NCBI GenBank assembly: GCA_030674875.1
Contig: JASXSU010000002.1
Location: 372,001 to 436,000 of the forward strand
Origin: Candidatus Endonucleibacter sp. (ex Gigantidas childressi)
GTDB lineage: Bacteria > Pseudomonadota > Gammaproteobacteria > Pseudomonadales > Endozoicomonadaceae
Reading direction: 5' to 3'
Length of the DNA stretch: 64,000 nt
Positions 26,497 through 36,738 of the stretch are shown piece by piece (the first letter of the stretch is position 1; every line of letters starts with the position of its first letter). A model generated the notes under the pieces. It saw only the letters and a list, made by a program, of their open reading frames with translations. It was not told the DNA's origin and did not search any database. A program made the translations under genes and the position numbers.

Positions 26497-27312
26497 TTAT
26501 TCTACCTTAACATCAGACTTGACCAAAACCCAATCACTCGAATCTATGATATCTGATGTATCCGTACTATTTAACACCCTAAATGAGAAAGAAAGATGTG
26601 TTTCTATAAATTCCTCAAAACAACAGTTACAAGGATCAGCGCCATAAGGTTTAGCCGCCCTACAAGAGTCACAGATATAAAAACTCTTAGCATACACCTC
26701 CCCCCGCCTTGTATCCCTCCCCTCTTTTCCCGTTCTCTCTTTACAACTCATTTCATTGTACCTCGAATATAAAATAGCACCTACGCCACTCTCCTCATCA
26801 AGAGACCACCTCTCAGTCTCAACGGTGACCCACGGCACAACCACCAGTTTTAGCGCTTCCTCTGGACTGGCACCTTTCATCTCAAACCTTATCTCATCAC
26901 CACCCACACTCTTGTTTTTAAATATCAATAGCGGCGACACAGGATCATACGCAGAGGGCGCAACAACATTACCCAAATACACAATGAAAGCAGGCTCGTT
27001 CGTGTCAATAGAAAACAGAGTCGTGTTTTGTATGACATCAACACTAACCCTCAAAACTCTTGAAATTACTATATTAGGCTTGGATTGATACTGAGTAAGA
27101 CTAACCTCATTATACTTATCCCTTATATCCTCACAAATAACAGTGCCTGGTAGAGAATAATTCAAACTCCATGGCTCACGAAAAACTTCACTTGTGAATG
27201 CCCTACCCTCATTAATTATATCTATACCAGCCCAGGAAACACTACAAAATAACATCAATAAAAACGCCACAAAAGACTGCTTGCACTTTTCGCATATATT
27301 TAATAAAAACAT
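26497..27312 (-). CDS. secreted protein, tandem family member 4 (271 aa)
   Basis: The member nearest to intact lptG and so probably the parent copy. It starts MFLLNICEKC, signal ends SVSWAG, then family blocks PWSLNYSLPGTVICEDI, NIVISRVLRV, NTTLFSI...FIVYLG and PVSPLLIFK. The cysteine motif CDSC...CNCC is kept. It is the most diverged in the middle (EEALKLVVVPWVTVE). It lies 156 bp downstream of lptG on the same strand and may be partly cotranscribed with lptFG. Its function is unknown. Confidence 0.75.
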   Translation of the reverse strand: MFLLNICEKCKQSFVAFLLMLFCSVSWAGIDIINEGRAFTSEVFREPWSLNYSLPGTVICEDIRDKYNEVSLTQYQSKPNIVISRVLRVSVDVIQNTTLFSIDTNEPAFIVYLGNVVAPSAYDPVSPLLIFKNKSVGGDEIRFEMKGASPEEALKLVVVPWVTVETERWSLDEESGVGAILYSRYNEMSCKERTGKEGRDTRRGEVYAKSFYICDSCRAAKPYGADPCNCCFEEFIETHLSFSFRVLNSTDTSDIIDSSDWVLVKSDVKVE

Positions 27313-27467
27313 AAATTACAACCCTAATCTCATTTAACGTTAAGTATCATATTCTATGCAAAATTTCTTGCTAATAATGTACTTACCCTATGCTTCTTCG
27401 GACTAATCACTTTTGACATACAGAATGCGAGATACAACAATAGTAACACAATAAATTACTAGTTTGC

Positions 27468-28526
27468 TTATGCCACTCTGCGAATCATAACCACCCCCAC
27501 AACCAAGCAAAGTGCAGGAGGGATCAAAACTGCCAGAACAGGTGAAAAACCAAATACTAAGCTCAAAGGGCCGAGCAAACTTTGAAGAACCTTAAAAACA
27601 ATACCGACGATCACACCTGTGAATACTCTTAACCCCATACTGACAGAGCGAAGTGGCCCAAAAACAAATGAAATGCTAATCATAACCAACGCAAAAACAG
27701 ACAGCGGCTGTAAAACTTTAATCCAAAAAGCCAGCCGATATTCACCACTGTCCAAATCCTGCCGCTCAAGATAATCAGAGTACGTTTTCAGACCTGACAT
27801 AGAAAGCCCATCAGGCTTCAAAATAACAACTTTTAATAATGAGGTTGTAAGAGTGGTTTCCCAAAGCTCAACCAGATTTTCTTCCATAATATAGCGTTTT
27901 CCATTAAAGCGGCTGCGCTTTACATCTTCCAGGATCCAGTGATCACCTTGAAAAACACCCCTCTTGGCAAATAGAGACTGCTCAAGTTCCATGTTTTCAT
28001 TAAAGGTATACAAGCTCACTCCATATAAAACACCACCTGGTTGCACAGCATTAAAATACATAAACTCATTACCTTCACGATGCCACATACCCTCCCCTGT
28101 ATAGATCCCCCCCGCAGAACGAGCAATAGTACGGTGAGTTTCCGCAACTTGTTCCAGCATCGGAGCAAAAAACTCCCCCAACAAAATACCGATAAAAACT
28201 AAAACCAACGCAGGCCTCATAGCCGACAAAATAATGCGCCACAGCGATATACCAGCCGCCCTCATAACCACCAGCTCACAGTTTGAGGCCATATTACCCA
28301 GACCAACCAAGCAACCAATCAATGCCGCAAAAGGAATAAAGCTATAGATTTTTTTGGGTACAAGTAAAACGATATAAAAAAAAACATTCACCATCGTGTA
28401 CTGGGCACGCATATTAGCTAACTGAGCCAAAAAAGCAAACAGAGACTCCAACATAACCAAGCCAAATAGAACAATCATCATTGCCCCAAAAACATTGCGC
28501 GCAATATAACGATCCAGCCTAACCAC
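27468..28526 (-). CDS. lptG: LPS export permease LptG
   Basis: LptG pairs with LptF in the inner-membrane LptB2FG ABC transporter that extracts lipopolysaccharide. The 352-aa protein has the family topology: about three N-terminal membrane segments (including GAMMIVLFGLVMLESLFAFLA), a periplasmic domain (about 110-270), then three C-terminal segments (VFALVMISISFVFG and on). LVVMRAAGISLWRI is the coupling-helix region. It starts with GTG, supported by AGGAGAG upstream, and overlaps the lptF end by 8 bp. Pieces of its 3' half are scattered among the downstream secreted genes. Confidence 0.94.
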   Translation of the reverse strand: MVRLDRYIARNVFGAMMIVLFGLVMLESLFAFLAQLANMRAQYTMVNVFFYIVLLVPKKIYSFIPFAALIGCLVGLGNMASNCELVVMRAAGISLWRIILSAMRPALVLVFIGILLGEFFAPMLEQVAETHRTIARSAGGIYTGEGMWHREGNEFMYFNAVQPGGVLYGVSLYTFNENMELEQSLFAKRGVFQGDHWILEDVKRSRFNGKRYIMEENLVELWETTLTTSLLKVVILKPDGLSMSGLKTYSDYLERQDLDSGEYRLAFWIKVLQPLSVFALVMISISFVFGPLRSVSMGLRVFTGVIVGIVFKVLQSLLGPLSLVFGFSPVLAVLIPPALCLVVGVVMIRRVA

Positions 28527-29628
28527 TAGCTACTCTCCTGCGAGCCCAAATCATTTTCACAGGCTCATAACAGTAAAACACAACAGCCAACAACAGATAA
28601 CAAATGTGTACCCACCACACACCTAAAGCAGATGATAAACGATCATCAATAACAGCCTCACGAGCACTAATCAGAAGCATAATGTAAAGCATATACAACA
28701 ATAGAGCAGGAAGTAATTTAACATACCTCCCGTGCCGTGGATTAACTCTTGCCAAAGGTATTGCCAACAAAACAAGGATGGGTATTGACAGCGGCAACGA
28801 TAACCTCCACTGAAGCTCACCAATATGGCTCGCAAGATCAGACTCCAACAACTCTTCAGTAGAAAGAGCCTGCTCTTTATTAACCTCCTCCATAGCCTTA
28901 TATGAGGGCAACTCAAAACCATAAGTTTTATATTTTGTACTACGCACACCTGGTTGCCCCGGGGTCAGATCATGTCGATAGCCGTCATTTAAAAGCAGAT
29001 AACGTATACCAGTGCCACGTTTTTCCATTTTTGCGTAGCCTGCCAAGATTATGGTTACACTATTAACATCCTTAGAATCTTGATCGCGATTAGCAATAAA
29101 AATATTCCTCATAATTCGTTTATCGTTACTCATAGATTCTGAATAAGTAGCCCTAGATCCGTTAGCTACCACCTTAAATCTCCCAGGCACCATTGCCTCA
29201 AACTCAGTCATATTATCTTGGTTAGAAAGAATTAGCTCAACGTTCCGAGTAGATGCCGGTGCAAGATAAAGACTTAGATAAGCAACAATAATCATAACCC
29301 CTATAGCCGGAATCATAGTCATGCCCAGCAGCTGGGTTGGACTCACTCCACAGGCACTCAAAACAGTCATTTCATTATCAATATAAAGCCTACTATAAGA
29401 AATAATAATACCTAAAAACAAACCCAGCGGTATAATCATCATAAGAAACTCAGGTATTCTATAAGCAACAACCTGCACTAAAAAATCAATATTAAACAAA
29501 CCACTGGCGGCTAGAGACAAATAACTGATAAAACGCCCGCTCATGAGTATCAGAAGCACTATTAATGACACAGCAAATAGCACCTTCAGCATCTGCAGCG
29601 TAAGATATCTAAATATAATAAAAGGCAT
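28519..29628 (-). CDS. lptF: LPS export permease LptF
   Basis: Partner of LptG in LPS export. It opens MPFIIFRYLTLQMLKVLFAVS, then has membrane segments near residues 15-38, 60-80 and 100-120. The cytoplasmic coupling region is MTVLSACGVSPTQLLGMT. The periplasmic domain carries PGRFKV and ATYSES, and the last third has further membrane segments (LPALLLYMLYIMLLISA). The length of 369 aa is normal. The lptF-lptG pair faces pepA-holC-valS, the standard gammaproteobacterial arrangement. Confidence 0.94.
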   Translation of the reverse strand: MPFIIFRYLTLQMLKVLFAVSLIVLLILMSGRFISYLSLAASGLFNIDFLVQVVAYRIPEFLMMIIPLGLFLGIIISYSRLYIDNEMTVLSACGVSPTQLLGMTMIPAIGVMIIVAYLSLYLAPASTRNVELILSNQDNMTEFEAMVPGRFKVVANGSRATYSESMSNDKRIMRNIFIANRDQDSKDVNSVTIILAGYAKMEKRGTGIRYLLLNDGYRHDLTPGQPGVRSTKYKTYGFELPSYKAMEEVNKEQALSTEELLESDLASHIGELQWRLSLPLSIPILVLLAIPLARVNPRHGRYVKLLPALLLYMLYIMLLISAREAVIDDRLSSALGVWWVHICYLLLAVVFYCYEPVKMIWARRRVASG

Positions 29629-29678
29629 GCTCGCACCATCAAAAGCATAAATTGACTGTTATGGATAGAATCAGGCTA

Positions 29679-29805
29679 TATACCCAAAGGATTTGGAGTT
29701 GCTACGCGGCGGCAAGCAAACTAACACACATAAGCTTAGGAGTCTTAGGTGACTATACTAAACTAGCGCTAACAACAAAGTAAAACTTTAAAGGCGACGA
29801 GCATA
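29679..29805. repeat. family-A repeat (diverged) truncating IS5 copy 2
   Basis: TATACCCAAAGGATTTGGAGTTGCTAC at left and AAACTTTAAAGGCGACGAGCATA at right are the terminal arms of the repeat; the centre is diverged (AGCTTAGGAGTCTTAGGTGAC). It sits exactly where the IS5-type copy is cut off. Confidence 0.65.
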
Positions 29806-30612
29806 CAGTGCCGTTTCATCCCCCAGTAGCAGGGTATCACGTTCCTGAGAATCATGAACATTGTCAGGAGTTACGCTTTGCCTATGAATAAAGCCATCTT
29901 CATCAACACCGGTATGAACGGAAAAACCATAGGTGCTTTTTTTGTTACCACGACTGTCATTCTTAACGTGCCAGCTCGCTTCAGGATCTTTTGTCGGTTT
30001 TCCGCTTTTGTCGTGGTCCGAACCTGATCGCGCTGCCTCTATCGGTGTAGCATCAATGATATTAATGCGACCTTCGCTCATTATGATGTTTTTGGCTTCA
30101 ATCTGACGATTAATATCTGCCAATAATTGATCCCAAAGACGGTGTTCGACAAGTTGTGTTCGAAAGCGTCCCAAGGTGGAGGCTTCAGGAACTGCTCCAC
30201 CAAGTTCAAGGTGACAAAATTTACAAAACAGAAGATATCTATACCCAAAACATTTCAAATTACTACTAGGCAGCAAGTAAGCGAAGCCCCGTGAGCCTAC
30301 GAATAGTAGGTGATCTGGGTGAGCGAACGCAGCCAACAACGTAGCAACTTGAAAGGCGACGAGTATATACAAACACTGAGCCAACTGTACATCGGATAAG
30401 CGATACCATGTTCCAAGCAATAAGGCTCGAAACAAAGTCAGCAGAGGATAGCTGAGGCGACCAGTGTTAGAGGCGCAGATTGAGGATAATAACTTCCCAA
30501 TCTCTGACCTTTTTAGCAACGCTTTTGTATCATCCAGACTACGAAGAATTGGATGATTTAGGTCGCTGGCTGAAACGAAGAGTTTTGGCTGTATTGTGAA
30601 GGATTTTTGCAT
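29788..30612 (-). pseudogene. IS5-type transposase, C-terminally truncated, with in-frame repeat
   Basis: The start is the ATG at 30612 (MQKSFTIQPKLF). The frame is open for 274 codons, through AQCLY, then 42 residues encoded by the inserted repeat, then RYLLFCKF, EASTLGRFR and DATPIEAARSG. It continues beyond the frameshift that breaks copy 1 (VDEDGFIHRQSVTPDNVHDSQ), and ends after LLLGDETALYA when it meets the repeat. The final catalytic Glu region is absent, so it should be inactive. Confidence 0.82.
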
Positions 30613-30664
30613 GCCGATATTTTGCCAGAATATAATCGTCTTTGTTGAGTTATGCTGAGGTCTC
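29806..30664 (-). mobile_element. IS5-type insertion sequence, copy 2 (3' truncated)
   Basis: The transposase 5' end and terminal repeat (GAGTTATGCTGAGGTCTC, ending at 30664) are intact. The other third is missing, replaced by the repeat at 29679-29805. It lies between lptF and pepA, so it separates the two divergent promoters of that locus. Confidence 0.85.
30240..30365. repeat. 126-bp family-A repeat in frame inside IS5 copy 2
   Basis: Same repeat, orientation and codon position as in IS5 copy 1. Removing 126 bp would restore CLY-RYL. The translated insert runs ILVAFQVATLLAAFAHPDHL and on to NLKCFGY. Confidence 0.85.
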
Positions 30665-30791
30665 ATCATTAGTAAATAAACCCTAAAAACATTCACATAC
30701 CCATCCTTTCTCTGGTGAAAATAGCGCACCCTAGGTATCCTGTTATAGCTATCATCTCTCAGTTCAAAATTATTGCCATCCTGGAGGAAGT

Positions 30792-32282
30792 ATGGAATTT
30801 AATGTCAAAAGCGGCGCAGTCGACAAACAAAAAACTGATTGCCTAATTATCGGTGTCCAAAAGACCGGCCAATTACCTTCTTTTAAATCCATCAATACAC
30901 TAACCAAAGGTCTACTTGCCAGTATAATAAAGCAAGGAGATATATCATTTAAGCCAGGTAAAACCTTGCTACTTCATCATGTTCCCGGCGCTCTCTGTAC
31001 AAGACTGTTAATGGTATCAACCGGCAAACAAACAAAAGCAATGAAAGAAGGGGAGTATCAAACCCTAGCCAACAACATGATAACAGAATTGAGCACCACG
31101 GGAGCAAAAGAAGCGATAATCGCCATTAATGATATTACCGTCAAAAACAGAGACCTGTTCTGGGTAGCGAGACAGCTAGTTGAAATAATCGAATATCAAC
31201 TATACAAATTTGATCAGCTCAAAAGTAAAGAACCTGACCACAAAACACCCAGCCTAAAAAAGATTACATTACTTACGGACAACGAAACAGTTGCCACAGT
31301 AAATACAGCTATACAGCAAGGCCTTGCTATCGCAAAAGGACGCAATATAGCCAGAACTCTAGGCAATTTACCAGGCAACATCTGTCACCCCAGTTACTTG
31401 GCAGAGGAAGCGAAAAAACTGGCAAAGCAGCACCCCAAACTTTCAACAAAAGTACTGAATGAAAAACAGATGTATGATCTGGGTATGCATTCTTTATTGT
31501 CCGTCAGTACTGGTTCCGAGCAAGAAGCAAAGCTGATTCTAATGGAATATAAAAATGGCCCTCGCAGCCTAAAACCTTTGGTCTTACTGGGCAAAGGTGT
31601 CACCTTTGACTCTGGAGGCATATCCCTCAAGCCAGGTCGTGCCATGGACGAAATGAAATTTGATATGTGCGGTGCCGCCAGTATTTTTGGCGTCATAAAT
31701 GCCATTATTGAAATGAATCTACCACTAAACGTTATAGGTATGGTTGCTGCAGCTGAAAACATGCCAGACGGCAAAGCATCTCGACCTGGTGATATCGTAA
31801 AATCTATGTCTGGTAAAACCATTGAAATTCTAAATACTGATGCCGAAGGCCGATTAGTACTGTGCGATGCTCTAACCTACGCTGAACGCTATAACCCTGA
31901 AGCAGTAATTGATGTAGCTACCCTAACCGGCGCCTGCATAGTTGCTCTCGGCCATCATACCTCTGGCATGCTCAGCAATAATGACACCGTTGCCACAGAG
32001 TTGCTAAACGCATCAACTCAGGCATCCGATAAAGTGTGGCGACTACCCATGGGTGAGGAGTACAAAAAACAGCTGGATTCTAACTTTGCAGATATGGCAA
32101 ATATTGGCGGAGCATCTGCAGGCACCATCACCGCAGCTTGTTTTCTATCACAGTTTACGGAAAAATATCCTTGGGCTCACTTAGACATAGCTGGCACCGC
32201 TTGGTCTTCAGGAAAAGACAAAGGTGCTTCCGGACGACCTGTACCAATGCTGGTTCAGTACTTGCTCAACAAAGTAAAATAA
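30792..32282 (+). CDS. pepA: leucyl aminopeptidase PepA
   Basis: Cytosolic M17 aminopeptidase with two metal ions. In some bacteria it also binds DNA in Xer recombination and carAB control. The C-terminal catalytic domain shows GKGVTFDSGGISLKPG (about residue 265), the metal-site DMCGAA region, and the signature NTDAEGRLVLCDAL (about residue 347). The N-terminal 170 residues form the less conserved macro-like domain. The 496-aa length is usual. GGAGGAAGT before the ATG is a good ribosome site. holC and valS follow on the same strand. Confidence 0.94.
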   Translation: MEFNVKSGAVDKQKTDCLIIGVQKTGQLPSFKSINTLTKGLLASIIKQGDISFKPGKTLLLHHVPGALCTRLLMVSTGKQTKAMKEGEYQTLANNMITELSTTGAKEAIIAINDITVKNRDLFWVARQLVEIIEYQLYKFDQLKSKEPDHKTPSLKKITLLTDNETVATVNTAIQQGLAIAKGRNIARTLGNLPGNICHPSYLAEEAKKLAKQHPKLSTKVLNEKQMYDLGMHSLLSVSTGSEQEAKLILMEYKNGPRSLKPLVLLGKGVTFDSGGISLKPGRAMDEMKFDMCGAASIFGVINAIIEMNLPLNVIGMVAAAENMPDGKASRPGDIVKSMSGKTIEILNTDAEGRLVLCDALTYAERYNPEAVIDVATLTGACIVALGHHTSGMLSNNDTVATELLNASTQASDKVWRLPMGEEYKKQLDSNFADMANIGGASAGTITAACFLSQFTEKYPWAHLDIAGTAWSSGKDKGASGRPVPMLVQYLLNKVK

Positions 32283-32556
32283 TTTTCCAATACTAGCAAG
32301 CACAGCAATGTCTTCTAACAATTGCTTTCTATCTTCAACATATCTTCGTTACCCTTGAAAGTGTGAGGATGATGACTGCCCTCACCTTCATGGAGAAATA
32401 TAGCGCGCCTCACTAGCCAAAGCTAATGGTAAAGCATGGCATCAAGAAATAGATGTAGACAAATTGAAAGTATGTTAATCTCGGGATATCGAAAGCAATT
32501 AAAGATGCCCAAATTGCATTCATGATGATTTCTTCCTTGCAACGTACACTAAAAAA
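32283..32556. other. pepA-holC gap with repeat remnant
   Basis: 274 bp with an imperfect hairpin, GAAAGTGTGAGG...CCTCACCTTC (about 32356-32392), which resembles the A2 repeat end and may terminate pepA transcripts. No gene is visible. Confidence 0.4.
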
Positions 32557-33006
32557 ATGCCTCAAGTTACTTTTTACAAACTAACATCCAGAGACCTGAC
32601 CCCTGAAGAATTTGCCTGTAGACTCAGCAATAAAGCTTGGCATAATAATTTGACTATACATATACATACACTCGATGAAAAAGCCTGCCAGCACTTGGAC
32701 AAACTTCTATGGGAATGGCGAGACTGCAGCTTTATTCCACACTTTATTCACCAGCCAAAAGACACTTTTGTTATTCACGGCAATATTGTTACCATCGGCT
32801 GCGATAACCCTCCCAAAGAGCAGCAAGACGTGCTAATAAATTTAGCGCCATCCTTACCTCCATTCTACAATCAATTTAATAAAGTGTGCGAAATTGTAGC
32901 CAACCTAAACGATAACGACAGCATCAACGTGTCACGGAACAAATTCCGCCAATACAGAGCAGCGGGGATAAAACCGAAAACCTATCCTATTAGCACAACC
33001 CAGTAA
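32557..33006 (+). CDS. holC: DNA polymerase III chi subunit
   Basis: HolC links the clamp loader to SSB at the replication fork. The 149-aa protein has the expected start (VTFYKLTS), the ACRLSNKAWHN segment, LDKLLWEWRDCSFIPH and the VCEIVANLND...RNKFRQYRAAG end, all typical. The pepA-holC-valS order supports the call. Confidence 0.9.
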   Translation: MPQVTFYKLTSRDLTPEEFACRLSNKAWHNNLTIHIHTLDEKACQHLDKLLWEWRDCSFIPHFIHQPKDTFVIHGNIVTIGCDNPPKEQQDVLINLAPSLPPFYNQFNKVCEIVANLNDNDSINVSRNKFRQYRAAGIKPKTYPISTTQ

Positions 33007-33061
33007 CTCCACCTAAACATCCAACGCACCTTAAGATGCCGCAGATGCTATACTAGTTTTC

Positions 33062-33172
33062 ACTGAAGACATGGGAGTCAATAGACAAGTGAACGCCCAT
33101 GAGCTTACGAGCAGTAGCTGACTGCGGCGAGCCAGAGCAGTCAACACCCAAGTTTCAATGGGTATAAATTCG
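33062..33172. repeat. family-A repeat, diverged copy
   Basis: The centre GAGCTTACGAGCAGTAGCTGACTGCGG and right end TTTCAATGGGTATA match the family. The left end is eroded. It lies 115 bp upstream of valS. Confidence 0.5.
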
Positions 33173-33287
33173 TTGTTAGCAGACTCTACCCACCCAAAGT
33201 ATGGGAGAGGGTTTTACGCAGACTCAATAAAAAGTGTATAATTCTCAATTTTATTAATCTCTCCGAAATCACAAGAATTCTGGAATT

Positions 33288-36143
33288 ATGGAAAAAACTT
33301 TCAACCCTCATTCCATCGAATGCGCATGGTATAAAAAATGGGAAGAAAAAGGCTACTTCGCCCCATCTGGTAAAGGCTCTCCCTACACCATTATGATCCC
33401 ACCGCCCAATGTCACCGGCAGTTTACATATGGGCCATGGGTTTCAAAACTCCATAATGGATGCATTAATTCGCTATCAACGCATGAAGGGCAAGAACACC
33501 CTATGGCAGGTAGGCACCGACCATGCTGGCATTGCCACTCAAATGGTAGTAGAGCGTAAACTGGCACTTGAAAAAAATAAGTCACGTCACGATCTCGGCC
33601 GAAAAAAATTCCTCGATGAAGTTTGGCAGTGGAAAAAGGAATCCGGTAACAATATTACTCACCAGCTCCGCCGCTTGGGAGCCTCTGTAGATTGGGATCA
33701 CGAACGATTCACCATGGATGATGGTTTCTATAAAGCAGTTCAGGAAGTTTTTGTACAACTGTATGAAGATGATCTTATTTATCGAGGTAAAAGACTTGTA
33801 AACTGGGATCCCAAATTACACACTGCCATATCCGACCTGGAAGTAAACAACAAAGATGTCAAAGGTCATATGTGGTACCTCCGCTACCCTCTAGCAGACG
33901 GAGAACAAACTAGCGAAGGCAAAAACCACATTGTTATTGCCACCACCAGACCAGAAACTATGCTAGGAGACAGCGCCGTTGCCGTTAATCCGGCAGACCC
34001 TCGTTACAATCTCCTCATTGGAAAAGAGATCATTTTACCACTGGTAAATCGCCGTATTCCCATTATAGGTGATGAACACGCTTCTATGGAAAAAGGCACT
34101 GGTTGCGTAAAAATCACCCCGGCCCATGACTTTAATGATTATGAAGTCGGCAAGCGCCAAAAACTACCTATGATTAATATAATGACCTTGGACGGCAATA
34201 TCTGTAATGAGTCCCAGGTATATACTGCTGACGGTTCCATAAGTGGTAGCACCCAGATCCCTGCGCAATACCAAGGGATGGATCGTTTTGCAGCCCGCAA
34301 ACAAATTGTTAAAGATTTTTCCTCACTAGGCCTAGTTGCAGAAATCAAAGATCACGATCTAACCATACCTTATGGTGATCGTTCCGGAGTTATCATTGAG
34401 CCACTACTTACAGATCAGTGGTTTGTTAGAGGAGAACCTTTGGCAAAACCTGCTTTACAAGCCGTTGAAGATGGCCGTATAAAATTCGTGCCCTCACAAT
34501 ACGAAAACATGTATTACTCTTGGATGAGAGACATTCAAGATTGGTGTATTTCTCGTCAACTTTGGTGGGGACACAGGATACCAGCTTGGTATGATGAAAA
34601 TGGTAAGGTATATGTGGGTCGTAATGAAGAGGAAATACGAGAAAAATACGGACTAAATGACGACACCCCCCTAAAACAAGACGACGATGTGCTAGACACA
34701 TGGTTCTCATCTTCCCTATGGACATTTGCCACGCTAGGCTGGCCTGACGCAACAGAGCGCCTTAAAACCTTTCACCCTACCGACGTACTTGTCACAGGAT
34801 TTGATATCATCTTCTTCTGGGTTGCCCGGATGATAATGATAACCATGCACCTTTTAAAAGATAAAGACGGCCAACCCCAAGTACCGTTCAAACATGTATA
34901 CGTTACCGGGCTAATTCGCGATGAACAAGGACACAAGATGTCAAAATCCAAAGGTAACGTGCTGGATCCTTTGGACATGATTGATGGCATTAACTTGGAA
35001 AGCTTGGTTAGCAAACGAACCTGCAACATGATGCAGCCACAGCTGGCTGCGAAAACAGAAAAGAATACTCGGGAAGCTTTTCCAGAAGGTATTTCACCCC
35101 ATGGGACAGATGCTCTGCGTTGCACTCTTTACTCGCTTGCTTCCACCGGCCGCGATATCAACTGGGATATGAAGCGCCTAGAGGGATACCGCAATTTTTG
35201 CAATAAAATCTGGAATGCCAGCAACTATGTGCTAACGAATACCCAGAATTATGACTGTGGCCAAAATGGCGGTGAGATTTCACTAAGCCTTGCAGACCTA
35301 TGGATCACTTCCAAACTTCAGAGTACCGCAGCCAAAATAAAGAAAAACATTAACGAGTTCCGCCTCGACCATGCTTCTCAAAATTTGTACGACTTTATCT
35401 GGAACGAATACTGTGCCTGGTATCTGGAACTATCAAAACCAGTACTCTGGGATAAAAAGGCATCCGACGCTAGTCAACGTGGCACCCGCAAAACATTAGT
35501 TCAAACCCTTGAAAGCATTCTGAGAATGGCTCACCCTTTTATGCCTTATATCACTGAAGAAATTTGGCAAAACATCAAATTACTGGCGGGTGTCGACGGC
35601 GAAACAATTATGCTACAAGCCTACCCTGAGGCTGATAACAACCAAATTAATGAACAAGCTGAGGAGGATATTGAATGGTTAAAAGCCTTTATTATCAGCA
35701 TTAGGAATATCCGCAACGAATTGAATATTGGCCCATCCAGACCACTTGAAGTTAACCTGAGAAACGCCTCAACAGAAGACCGGCGGCGTTTAAAGCAAAG
35801 TACAACCTTCCTGATGTCATTAGCAAAGCTCAACAACATCCATCTTTTAAACGAAGATGAAGAAGCACCCATATCTACAACCCAACTGGTTGGGGATATG
35901 GAAGTGCTTGTACCTATAGCAGGGCTGATAGACAAAGAGGTAGAAATTCAGCGCCTAACCAAAGAAGTAGAAAGAGTAAGCAAAGAAGTATTGCGCTTTG
36001 AAAGCAAGCTAAATAACCAGCACTTTACCAGTAATGCCCCTCCTGAGATTGTAGCAAAAGAGAAGGCAAAACTAGCCGATATCAAGAGTGCTAAATCAAC
36101 GCTTGAGCAGCAACTGCAAACAATCAAATCACTCAAGCAATAA
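33288..36143 (+). CDS. valS: valyl-tRNA synthetase
   Basis: Class I synthetase for Val of 951 aa. The HIGH-type motif is [12 protein letters not shown] (about residue 44). The editing domain (about 190-340) contains [11 protein letters not shown]. The KMSKS loop is [17 protein letters not shown] (about residue 546), followed by the anticodon-binding domain and a C-terminal coiled coil (about 885-951, rich in Glu/Lys/Leu), the usual ValRS tail. The gene appears intact and single. Confidence 0.96.
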   Translation: MEKTFNPHSIECAWYKKWEEKGYFAPSGKGSPYTIMIPPPNVTGSLHMGHGFQNSIMDALIRYQRMKGKNTLWQVGTDHAGIATQMVVERKLALEKNKSRHDLGRKKFLDEVWQWKKESGNNITHQLRRLGASVDWDHERFTMDDGFYKAVQEVFVQLYEDDLIYRGKRLVNWDPKLHTAISDLEVNNKDVKGHMWYLRYPLADGEQTSEGKNHIVIATTRPETMLGDSAVAVNPADPRYNLLIGKEIILPLVNRRIPIIGDEHASMEKGTGCVKITPAHDFNDYEVGKRQKLPMINIMTLDGNICNESQVYTADGSISGSTQIPAQYQGMDRFAARKQIVKDFSSLGLVAEIKDHDLTIPYGDRSGVIIEPLLTDQWFVRGEPLAKPALQAVEDGRIKFVPSQYENMYYSWMRDIQDWCISRQLWWGHRIPAWYDENGKVYVGRNEEEIREKYGLNDDTPLKQDDDVLDTWFSSSLWTFATLGWPDATERLKTFHPTDVLVTGFDIIFFWVARMIMITMHLLKDKDGQPQVPFKHVYVTGLIRDEQGHKMSKSKGNVLDPLDMIDGINLESLVSKRTCNMMQPQLAAKTEKNTREAFPEGISPHGTDALRCTLYSLASTGRDINWDMKRLEGYRNFCNKIWNASNYVLTNTQNYDCGQNGGEISLSLADLWITSKLQSTAAKIKKNINEFRLDHASQNLYDFIWNEYCAWYLELSKPVLWDKKASDASQRGTRKTLVQTLESILRMAHPFMPYITEEIWQNIKLLAGVDGETIMLQAYPEADNNQINEQAEEDIEWLKAFIISIRNIRNELNIGPSRPLEVNLRNASTEDRRRLKQSTTFLMSLAKLNNIHLLNEDEEAPISTTQLVGDMEVLVPIAGLIDKEVEIQRLTKEVERVSKEVLRFESKLNNQHFTSNAPPEIVAKEKAKLADIKSAKSTLEQQLQTIKSLKQ

Positions 36144-36167
36144 ACAATTTCTGCAGAACCAAATCAA

Positions 36168-36292
36168 CATCCTCTTATTGGAGTTACTACGCTACGACAA
36201 GTGAACGGGACCACAGAAGCTTAGGAGTATTAAGTAACTGTGGCGAGTGAACGCTAACAACAACGTAGAGTTTTAAAGGCGACGGGTATATA
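36168..36292. repeat. family-A repeat, diverged copy
   Basis: GGAGTTACTACGCTACGACAAG at left and AACGTAGAGTTTTAAAGGCGACGGGTATA at right; the centre AGAAGCTTAGGAGTATTAAG matches the subtype at 29679-29805. Confidence 0.6.
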
Positions 36293-36491
36293 CCTTCAAA
36301 AATTATTGCCACCTAATGTTCTAACTGACAACAGGGTAAATCAGTCAAATAAACGACTATGGTTTTCAGTTATTTGTTTTAAAATAAGAATAAAATGATA
36401 TAGCTCTTGAGTGGTTAGCGATATACATCGTAATATGCGAAATGCATACACCCACAACAAATACCACTTTAAACAATAGCAGGCCAATGAT

Positions 36492-36620
36492 TATACCCAA
36501 AGGATTTGGAGTTGCGACGTGGCGTCAAGTAAGAGAAACCACAGAATCTTAGGAGTACCAAGTAACGGTGTTGAGCAAATACTGACAGCAAAGTAGCAAC
36601 TTCAAGGGAGTGGGAATATA
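36492..36620. repeat. family-A repeat, diverged copy
   Basis: TATACCCAAAGGATTTGGAG at left and GTAGCAACTTCAAGGGAGTGG at right, ending in TATA that is shared with the next repeat. Same central subtype as 29679-29805. Confidence 0.65.
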
Positions 36621-36738
36621 CCAGTTACCATTGAAGGTGTGAGTAGGCGACAAACGAGCGAAGCCCACCATGAGCCTACGAATAGTAGGTGATCTGGCTG
36701 AGAGTCAACACCCCCAAACCTTTAAGGTAATGGGTATA
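36618..36738. repeat. family-A repeat, TATACCAG variant
   Basis: Starts TATACCAGTTACCATTGAAG, holds CGAATAGTAGGTGATCTGG in the centre and ends TTTAAGGTAATGGGTATA. It abuts the previous copy head to tail, sharing the TATA. Confidence 0.65.

Noticed and set aside
30613-30729. N-terminal extension of the IS5 copy 2 transposase
   Set aside because: It extends beyond the IS terminal repeat at 30664; the ATG at 30612 matches the other copy.
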